A stretch of 17,649 nucleotides of DNA, taken from positions 1-17,649 of the forward strand of contig CAAFRY010000161.1 of assembly GCA_900765525.1 (NCBI GenBank), written 5' to 3'. Origin of the DNA: an uncultured Blautia sp. (lineage in GTDB: Bacteria > Bacillota > Clostridia > Lachnospirales > Lachnospiraceae). The notes beneath the pieces were generated by a model. It was not told the origin of the DNA, ran no database searches, and saw only the letters and a list, made by a program, of their open reading frames with translations. How positions within the stretch are numbered: the first letter of the stretch is position 1; every line of letters starts with the position of its first letter. Shown in pieces: positions 7,993 to 13,835 of the stretch. The position numbers and the translations under genes are program-made.

Positions 7993-8914
7993 AATTCCAA
8001 ACAGACAGGCTATCTGTAATGTACTTATGGAAAAGGCCGGGGAAGATAAGGATATTATGGTATTGTGCAGCGATTCCAGAGGCTCTGCCTCATTGGCTCC
8101 TTTTGCAGAAGCCTTTCCGGAGCAGTTTGTGGAGACAGGTATCGCAGAACAGAATTTGGTGAGCATTTCTGCCGGACTGGCAAAATGCGGAAAGAAGCCT
8201 TTTGCAGCTTCTCCCGCCTGCTTCCTCTCTACCAGAAGCTATGAACAGGCTAAGATTGATGTGGCCTACTCCAACACGAACGTAACCTTGATTGGTATCA
8301 GCGGCGGAATCAGTTATGGAGCCCTGGGTATGAGCCATCACTCCGCCCAGGATATTGCAGCCATGTCCGCCATCCCCAATATGAGAGTTTATCTTCCCAG
8401 CGACCGCCATCAGACAAAGCGCCTGGTGGAAGCTCTTCTTCAGGATGAAAAACCTGCTTATGTGCGGGTAGGAAGAAATCCGGTGGAGGATATTTATACA
8501 GAGGACAATTGTCCTTTTGAAATGGATAAGGCTACCCTGCTGACAGAAGGACAGGATATTGCCATTATTGCCTGCGGGGAAATGGTAAAGCCTGCCTTAG
8601 AAGCGGCAGAAATACTGAAAGAAAAAGGAATTTCAGCTACTGTTTTGGATATGTACTGTGTAAAGCCTCTGGATGAGGAAGCGGTGATAAAAGCAGCAAA
8701 AAGCGCCAAAGCAGTCATCACAGCAGAGGAACATGCTCCTTTTGGAGGCCTTGGTTCTATGGTTTCCCAGGTGGTTTCTGCAAGTTGTCCGAAGACAGTC
8801 GTAAACCTGTCTCTGCCGGATGCGCCTGTGATTACCGGAACCTCTAAGGAAGTGTTTGACTACTACGGCCTTAACGGAGAGGGAATTGCTAAGAAAGCAA
8901 TGGAGCTGATATAA
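7985..8914 (+). CDS. Split transketolase, C-terminal subunit
   Basis: Partner of the preceding gene, supplying the pyrimidine-binding and C-terminal domains; 309 aa. The catalytic glutamate that activates thiamine diphosphate is Glu55 in ETGIAEQN. Substrate-site signatures are ISYGALGMSHHSAQDIA (about 108-124, His118) and the phosphate-contact region YVRVGRNP. The C-terminal domain spans about 185-305. The frame is open nine codons further upstream, but the ATG at 7985 follows AAGGAGG and overlaps the previous stop as ATGAATAA. At the position of Asp469 in E. coli TktA (GEDGPTHQ), which touches the acceptor alpha-hydroxyl, this protein has Leu114, which hints at an unusual acceptor. The kinase gene begins right after the stop. 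Confidence 0.93.
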   Translation: MNKIPNRQAICNVLMEKAGEDKDIMVLCSDSRGSASLAPFAEAFPEQFVETGIAEQNLVSISAGLAKCGKKPFAASPACFLSTRSYEQAKIDVAYSNTNVTLIGISGGISYGALGMSHHSAQDIAAMSAIPNMRVYLPSDRHQTKRLVEALLQDEKPAYVRVGRNPVEDIYTEDNCPFEMDKATLLTEGQDIAIIACGEMVKPALEAAEILKEKGISATVLDMYCVKPLDEEAVIKAAKSAKAVITAEEHAPFGGLGSMVSQVVSASCPKTVVNLSLPDAPVITGTSKEVFDYYGLNGEGIAKKAMELI

Positions 8915-10390
8915 ATGGGAAAATATATAATAGGTATAGACCAAAGCACTCAAGGCACCAAGTCCCTGCTGTTTGATGAAAACGGAGAGCTTTTGGCAAG
9001 GGCGGATTTACCTCACCGGCAAATCGTCAATGAAAAGGGATGGGTGGAACACGACCCGGAAGAGTTCTACAGAAATGTGATACAAACCGTGAGAAACGTG
9101 GTAGAAAAAGCCGGAATTTCAAAGGAAGAGATTGTAGGGGCAGGCATCAGCAACCAGCGGGAAACCGCCTTGTCCTGGGACAGGGAAGGAAGACCTGTGT
9201 ACAATGCTATTGTGTGGCAGTGCGCCAGGGGAGAAGCCATATGCCAGAGATTAAAGGCCCATGAGGCTATGATAAAAGAAAGGACAGGTCTTCAGCTGTC
9301 TCCTTACTTTTCTGCCGCAAAGCTGGCCTGGATTCAGGAAAATGTAGAAGAAGCCAGGGAACTGGCAGCAAAAGGGCTGCTGCGGTGCGGTACAGTTGAC
9401 AGCTTCCTGGTATACCGCCTTACAGGAGGAAAAGTATACCGGACAGATTACTCCAATGCTTCCAGGACACAGCTCTTCAATATCAGCACTCTGTCCTGGG
9501 ATGAGGAAATTTGCGCTTTGTTTGGGATTTCTCCTAAGCTTCTGCCGGAAGTTACAGATTCTGACGGCTATTATGGAGAGACAGATTTCGAAGGGTTTCT
9601 GGAACGTCCCATCCCCATACATGGAGTGCTGGGAGATTCCCACGGAGCTCTTTTCGGACAGGGATGTCTGGAAAAGGGCATGGTGAAAGCTACTTATGGT
9701 ACCGGCTCTTCTGTGATGATGAATGTAGGAGAGCAGCCGGTATTCAGCCAGCACGGGGTAGTCTCCTCTCTGGCTTGGGGGATGAACGGCAAGGTTCATT
9801 ATGTGCTGGAAGGCAATATTAACTATACGGGGGCTGTCATTACCTGGCTGGAAAAGGATTTAAAGCTTATTGCATCTGCCGGTGAGACAGAGGAGTTAGC
9901 CAAAAAGGCGGCGACGGAAGACCATACTTATCTGGTGCCGGCTTTTACCGGACTGGGGGCGCCTTACTGGGACAGCGGTGCGGAAGGGATTTTGTACGGT
10001 ATTACCAGAACCACAGGAAAGGCAGAAGTGGTCCGTGCTGCCCTGGATTGTATTGCTTATCAGATTACCGATATAATCAGAGTTATGGAGACGGATTCCG
10101 GTATACCAATCCGTGCGCTCCGTGCTGACGGAGGCCCTACCAGAAATGAGTATCTCATGCAGTTTCAGAGTGACATAGGAAGGATTCCTATACAGGTGCC
10201 AAAAGCAGAGGAATTGTCCGGCATCGGAGCAGCCTATGCGGCAGGTTTGGGTCTGGGCCTTTATTCCAAAGAAGAACTGTTTGCTAAGATGGAGCGAAAA
10301 GCCTATGAGCCCCGGATGGACAAAAAAGAGGCTGACAGAAAATACCAGGGCTGGAAGGCAGCAGTGGAGACTGTTCTGGAGAAAAAATGA
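8915..10390 (+). CDS. FGGY-family carbohydrate kinase, glycerol kinase-like with altered substrate pocket
   Basis: ATP-dependent sugar kinase, 491 aa, aligning by eye along its whole length with glycerol kinase: DQSTQGTKS phosphate loop near residue 9, GWVEHDP, NQRETALSWD, IVWQCARG, GDSHGALFGQ, GTGSSVM, AFTGLGAPYWD and LRADGGPTRN. The glycerol-site residues Arg82, Glu83, Tyr131 and Asp241 are kept. The residue equal to GlpK Gln246 is Ser242, followed by His243, and GlpK Phe270 is Ser266. These changes enlarge and repolarise the pocket, so a polyol-like or branched ketose is likelier than glycerol. The ATG follows the transketolase stop with no gap (TAAATG). Last gene of the operon; a hairpin lies 66 bp downstream. 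In the proposed pathway it phosphorylates the ketose before transketolase cleavage. An automatic call of glycerol kinase or xylulokinase would probably mislead. Confidence 0.9.
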   Translation: MGKYIIGIDQSTQGTKSLLFDENGELLARADLPHRQIVNEKGWVEHDPEEFYRNVIQTVRNVVEKAGISKEEIVGAGISNQRETALSWDREGRPVYNAIVWQCARGEAICQRLKAHEAMIKERTGLQLSPYFSAAKLAWIQENVEEARELAAKGLLRCGTVDSFLVYRLTGGKVYRTDYSNASRTQLFNISTLSWDEEICALFGISPKLLPEVTDSDGYYGETDFEGFLERPIPIHGVLGDSHGALFGQGCLEKGMVKATYGTGSSVMMNVGEQPVFSQHGVVSSLAWGMNGKVHYVLEGNINYTGAVITWLEKDLKLIASAGETEELAKKAATEDHTYLVPAFTGLGAPYWDSGAEGILYGITRTTGKAEVVRAALDCIAYQITDIIRVMETDSGIPIRALRADGGPTRNEYLMQFQSDIGRIPIQVPKAEELSGIGAAYAAGLGLGLYSKEELFAKMERKAYEPRMDKKEADRKYQGWKAAVETVLEKK

Positions 10391-10455
10391 GAAGATTAAA
10401 TAGGGGAAGATTGGATAGCGGTAGTAGAAGAAACTATAGAAAATTGAACTTTGCG

Positions 10456-10495
10456 GAAGGGAGCAGTTTAACTGGCTCCCTTCTGCTGTATGTTG
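10456..10495 (+). terminator. Likely terminator of the catabolic operon
   Basis: A 9-bp stem pairs 10456-10464 with 10475-10483 (GAAGGGAGC with GCTCCCTTC), and an inner CAG/CTG can extend it with a bulge. The downstream tract TGCTGTATGTTGTG is only partly T-rich, so termination may be incomplete. It is the only strong hairpin between the kinase gene and the transporter gene. Confidence 0.5.
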
Positions 10496-10509
10496 TGATA
10501 TTCCGGGGA

Positions 10510-10561
10510 TTCCCTAAAAAGGCATTTTATGATAAGATGAAAGACATATCTGTTTAGGGAA
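10510..10561 (+). promoter_or_regulatory. Nested inverted repeats before the DMT transporter gene (putative operator/promoter)
   Basis: A perfect 9-bp inverted repeat, TTCCCTAAA (10510-10518) and TTTAGGGAA (10553-10561), encloses a 17-bp imperfect palindrome at 10523-10539 (CATTTTATGATAAGATG, seven of eight arm positions paired around a central G). A -10-like TATGAT (10528-10533) or TAAGAT (10533-10538) lies inside it; the best -35 candidate, TTCCCT at 10510, is weak. This arrangement suits a repressor site over a promoter, or a leader hairpin in the RNA. The regulator is unknown. Confidence 0.4.
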
Positions 10562-10575
10562 AGAGAGAAAGGAAA

Positions 10576-11547
10576 ATGAATTACCAAGAAAAAGAAAAGA
10601 GAAGGATTTTGGATAAGCTCTGGGTGGCCAGCCTCCTGGCTGTTTTATGCAATGGACTGTGGGGGAGCGCCTTTCCTTCTATTAAAATAGGTTATCAATT
10701 GTTTCAGATACCTTCGGATAATCCGGCTTCCCAGATTCTGTTTGCAGGCCTGCGTTTTTTTCTGGCAGGGGCTCTGGCCGTGGTTTTTGGAAGTCTGATA
10801 CAGCGGCGCTTTTTATTTCCCAAAAGAAGCTCCTGGGGAATGGTAATGAAGCTGTCAGTATTTCAGACTATCCTGCAGTATGTGTTTTTCTATCTGGGAC
10901 TGTCCCATACAACCGGGGTGAAGGGTTCCATTATCGTGGCCTCCAGTTCTTTTATCACTATTTTGACAGCCAGTCTGGTTTTTCGCCAGGAAAAACTTAC
11001 CTCACGAAAACTCATTGCCTGTGTCATAGGATTCTCCGGGGTGGTGCTGGTGAATTTAAATGGCAGCGGATTGGGCCTTAGCGCCAGGTTTGACGGAGAA
11101 GGCTTTCTGTTGATTTCCGTGGTGGGCTATGCAGTAGCTTCCTGTCTGCTGAAAATCTACTCCAAGAATGAGGACCCGGTAACCCTCAGCGGGTATCAGT
11201 TTATGCTGGGAGGTCTGGTGATGATTGGAGCCGGCCTTCTGATGGGCGGCAGAATCTCTGGGATGAGTCCGGAGGGCCTGGGAATTCTTTTGTACCTTGC
11301 CTTGATTTCATCTGTGGCTTTTTCACTGTGGGGCGTGCTTTTAAAGCATCATCCGGTTTCCAGGATTGCCATTTTCGGTTTTACCAATCCGGTATTTGGC
11401 GTTATGCTTTCAGCCCTTATCTTGGGAGAAGAAAACCAGGCCCAGGGCTGGCAGATTCTCCTTGCCCTGGTTTTGGTGTGTCTGGGCATCTGTCTCATAA
11501 ACAGGAGAGGGAAGCTACCCGAAAATCCAGAAAGCGCTGTGGAGTAA
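10576..11547 (+). CDS. DMT superfamily (EamA) transporter
   Basis: Polytopic membrane protein of the drug/metabolite transporter superfamily, 323 aa with about ten hydrophobic segments in two EamA repeats (about 16-160 and 170-310). The first repeat opens with NGLWGSAFPSIKIG, and a later helix carries FTNPVFGVMLSALILGE, both typical of EamA proteins. The substrate is not predictable from sequence; members export amino acids, purines or other small metabolites. The ribosome site (AAAGGA) is close to the ATG. It is separated from the upstream operon by a hairpin and has its own operator-like region, so it is probably a separate unit. Its last 33 bp overlap the 3' end of feoB on the other strand. 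Confidence 0.9.
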   Translation: MNYQEKEKRRILDKLWVASLLAVLCNGLWGSAFPSIKIGYQLFQIPSDNPASQILFAGLRFFLAGALAVVFGSLIQRRFLFPKRSSWGMVMKLSVFQTILQYVFFYLGLSHTTGVKGSIIVASSSFITILTASLVFRQEKLTSRKLIACVIGFSGVVLVNLNGSGLGLSARFDGEGFLLISVVGYAVASCLLKIYSKNEDPVTLSGYQFMLGGLVMIGAGLLMGGRISGMSPEGLGILLYLALISSVAFSLWGVLLKHHPVSRIAIFGFTNPVFGVMLSALILGEENQAQGWQILLALVLVCLGICLINRRGKLPENPESAVE

Positions 11548-13440
11548 AAAACATATAAGGAAACCCAGAGCAGTGGGCAGGCAGAAGGCCAGTGCCGTCC
11601 ACTTCAGGCTTTGGGTTTCTTTTTTTATGGTGAGCAGGGTAGTGGCGCAGGGCCAGTGCAGCACGCAGAGAACCAGCACACACAAAGCAGTCTCTGTTGT
11701 CCATCCCTGGTTCATAAGAAGGGTGGAAAGCCCTGCCAGATTTCCGAAGCCAGTAAGGGAGGTTTGGGCTGTATAAGCCATGATTAAAATAGGAAGTACA
11801 ATTTCATTTGCCGGTATCCCCAGCAAAAAAGCCAGAAGAATAGGACCGTCCAGCCCCAAGAAGCTTGCCAGGGGGTCCAAAAGTCTGCAGGCGTGTGTCA
11901 GAAGGGAGACCCCGCCAAGACCGGTGTTTGCCAGAAGCCAGATGAAAAGTCCTGCGGGAGCAGCTGTTTTTAAGGCTCGCAGCAGTATTTTCAGGGTTCT
12001 GTCCGTAAAGGACCGGAAAATAACCTGGAGAAAAGGAGGCCTTCGATAAGGAGGCAGCTCCAGGGCAAAAAAGGAGGGAACTCCTTTCAGAATGGTTTTA
12101 GACAAAAGCCAGGAGGAGAAAAAAGTCATACAAATGCCGAAAACCACTACACCCGTAAGTAAGAGTGCCAACATAAGTCCGGCTGCAGGCCCTTCTGCGG
12201 AAATGGAGAAAAACATAGTAAGGATAGCCAGGATAGTCGGAAAACGTCCGTTACAGGGAACCAGACTGTTGGTCAGGATAGCAATAAGCCTTTCTCTGGG
12301 AGAATCTATAATGCGGCATCCCGTAACTCCCGCTGCATTACAGCCAAAGCCCATCATCATGGTCAGCGCCTGTTTCCCGCAGGAATTACATTTGGCAAAA
12401 CAACGGTCCATGTTAAAGGCTGCTCTTGGAAGATAGCCGAAATCCTCCAGAAGGGCAAAAAAAGGAAAAAACAAGGCCATAGGCGGCAGCATTACGCTGA
12501 CAACCCAGGCAGTGACTCTGTAAATGCCGTGAATAAGCAGTTGACATAATGTCTCTGGAAGGAGAGAGGAAAGCCCATGAAAGAGCAGGGGTTCCAGGGA
12601 AAATAACAGCCTCTGAAGTATATCCGAGATATAATTGGCGCCAGTAAGGGTTATCCAGAAAATGCAAAACAAAAACAATATCATAAAGAAAAAGGCCGTG
12701 ATTTTTCCCGTAAACAAGGCGTCCAGCCGTTCTTCCTTTTTCATGTAATCCGGTCTGGTATAGCGGACGCTCTGACGGCAGAGGCAGGAGCAGCAGGCCA
12801 GGCAGTCCCCGGGAGTATGGAAGCTTTCGGGGGGATGAAGGCTGCTGCAGCCACAACAGCCACGGCAGTCATGGCAGCAGGCGTTTTTCTCTGTCTCGTC
12901 ATATGGTTTGTGATTCTCATGGGCTGGTTTTTCCAGAGTCTCTAAAATCAAATTTTTTAATTTTTTTATGTCTCCCTTCTTTCTGGCCGTAATTCCCAGA
13001 ACAGGGATATGGAGAGATTTTTCCAGGGAGGTGCAGGAAACCTGGACCCCTTTTTTGGCTGCCTGGTCCATTAGGTTGACGCAGAGAATTACCCGGTTTG
13101 TAAGGGCCAGAACCTGGAAGAGAAGTCCAAGATTACGTTCCAGGCATAAGGCGTCGCAGATGACTACTACCAGGTCTGCTTTGTTTTGGGTCAGAAAATC
13201 TCTGGCAATCTGTTCCTCCTTGGAACGGGGCTGAAGAGAATAACAGCCAGGGAGGTCGGTAACGGATAGGAGCTTAGAACCTAATCTGCATGTGCCGGAA
13301 GCCAGAGAAACAGTTTTTCCGGACCAATTCCCTGTGTGCTGGTGCAGTCCGGTAAGACGGTTAAAAACAGTGCTTTTTCCTACATTTGGATTTCCGGCCA
13401 GTGCAATGGAATAATCTGGGACGGAGGAGTGAAAAGACAT
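11515..13440 (-). CDS. feoB: Ferrous iron transporter FeoB, with Cys-rich segment
   Basis: GTP-driven Fe(II) uptake protein of the cytoplasmic membrane, 641 aa. The G domain shows G1 GNPNVGKS (16-23), switch HTGNWSGKTV (35-44), G3 DLPG (62-65), G4 NLMD (122-125) and a G5-like ITARKKGD (150-157). The membrane part begins near residue 247 and contains the FeoB core motifs LLEDFGYLPRAAFNMD and GFGCNAAGV. Between them, where a helical guanine-dissociation-inhibitor domain of about 90 residues normally sits, there is a short region with eleven cysteines at 188-221. The ATG at 13440 is chosen over a GTG at 13449 because GGGAGG is well spaced only for the ATG. It follows feoA with a 5-bp gap. The 3' end overlaps the convergent transporter gene. 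Confidence 0.95.
   Translation of the reverse strand: MSFHSSVPDYSIALAGNPNVGKSTVFNRLTGLHQHTGNWSGKTVSLASGTCRLGSKLLSVTDLPGCYSLQPRSKEEQIARDFLTQNKADLVVVICDALCLERNLGLLFQVLALTNRVILCVNLMDQAAKKGVQVSCTSLEKSLHIPVLGITARKKGDIKKLKNLILETLEKPAHENHKPYDETEKNACCHDCRGCCGCSSLHPPESFHTPGDCLACCSCLCRQSVRYTRPDYMKKEERLDALFTGKITAFFFMILFLFCIFWITLTGANYISDILQRLLFSLEPLLFHGLSSLLPETLCQLLIHGIYRVTAWVVSVMLPPMALFFPFFALLEDFGYLPRAAFNMDRCFAKCNSCGKQALTMMMGFGCNAAGVTGCRIIDSPRERLIAILTNSLVPCNGRFPTILAILTMFFSISAEGPAAGLMLALLLTGVVVFGICMTFFSSWLLSKTILKGVPSFFALELPPYRRPPFLQVIFRSFTDRTLKILLRALKTAAPAGLFIWLLANTGLGGVSLLTHACRLLDPLASFLGLDGPILLAFLLGIPANEIVLPILIMAYTAQTSLTGFGNLAGLSTLLMNQGWTTETALCVLVLCVLHWPCATTLLTIKKETQSLKWTALAFCLPTALGFLICFLLHSAFWIFG
11560..11626 (+). 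terminator. Intrinsic terminator of the DMT transporter gene, inside feoB
   Basis: A 12-bp stem pairs 11560-11571 with 11608-11619 (one G-U pair) and is followed at once by seven T residues (11620-11626). The 36-nt loop can itself pair (AGTGG with CCACT). It starts 13 nt after the transporter stop and lies wholly within the C-terminal coding part of feoB on the opposite strand. Confidence 0.8.
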
Positions 13441-13445
13441 GGACC

Positions 13446-13724
13446 TCACCTCCCGGATTCGCCGCAGGAAGTGACGGTTTCAACTAAAATCATAGATGCG
13501 TCCTCGTTTCGAAGGGCAATTACCGTGCCCCTCAGCCGGTAGGCATGAGGATTTTTGAAAATACCGGTGTTTACACAGGTAACGCTGGTGCCTTCACAGA
13601 AACCCAGCTCCAGGAATCGGCAGAGAACAGAGGCGTCTTCAGGGGAAAGCTTCTGACTGCCGGAAAGCCTTGTAATTATTCCGGTTTGATTCTTTTTCAG
13701 ACGGGACAGTGGAATTTCGGACAT
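13446..13724 (-). CDS. feoA: FeoA family protein
   Basis: Small cytosolic SH3-like protein that supports FeoB-mediated ferrous iron uptake. The 92-aa sequence shows the FeoA pattern: LSRLKKNQTGIITRL at the N terminus, LCRFLELGFCEGTSV in the centre and YRLRGTVIALRNEDA at the end, where family members have a G-x2-ALR-like strand. AAGGAG lies seven bases before the ATG. It is the first gene of the feoAB pair, with feoB 5 bp downstream. The region before it (13725-13835) holds an imperfect inverted repeat but no recognisable Fur box. Confidence 0.93.
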   Translation of the reverse strand: MSEIPLSRLKKNQTGIITRLSGSQKLSPEDASVLCRFLELGFCEGTSVTCVNTGIFKNPHAYRLRGTVIALRNEDASMILVETVTSCGESGR

Positions 13725-13738
13725 TTTGCCACTCCTTT

Positions 13739-13776
13739 CAGGCAGCAGAGAAATATAGTTTATTCTATGCCGCCTG
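13739..13776 (-). promoter_or_regulatory. Inverted repeat in the feoA leader region
   Basis: CAGGCAGCA (13739-13747) pairs with TGCCGCCTG (13768-13776) as a 9-bp stem with one G-U pair. The loop holds a smaller ATAG/CTAT dyad and, on the minus strand, a -10-like TAGAAT. A TTGCAC lies 19 bp upstream of it, so the promoter match is weak. It is not followed by T residues in the minus direction, so it is not a convincing terminator for the glucosidase gene. An iron-responsive operator is possible but unproven. Confidence 0.3.
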
Positions 13777-13835
13777 TAAAGGGATGGTGCAAAAAGCAGT
13801 TTATAAAAATCAGGAATGAGATTACATAAAATGGA

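Noticed and set aside
7168..8166. A 332-codon open frame on the minus strand across the transketolase junction
   Set aside because: It lies opposite two well-supported, overlapping genes, has no ribosome site or recognisable domain, and its residues look like the complement of ordinary coding sequence.
8976..8990. Partial match to a CcpA catabolite operator in the kinase gene
   Set aside because: It lacks a key C near the end, sits inside coding sequence far from a promoter, and is a single weak hit.
10387..10557. A 56-codon + strand frame starting in an ATGA overlap with the kinase stop, with GGAG nearby
   Set aside because: Tempting start, but the frame runs through the terminator-like hairpin and the palindrome before the next gene, shows no domain or signal, and could easily be chance. 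Conservation in relatives would revive it.
12778..12879. Cys-rich part of FeoB as a frameshift artefact
   Set aside because: The frame is intact from the G domain to the membrane domain, and both flanks are clearly FeoB in the same frame.
13438..13449. GTG start for feoB at 13449 in a GTGA overlap with feoA
   Set aside because: The GGGAGG site would touch the GTG directly, while the ATG at 13440 is well spaced.
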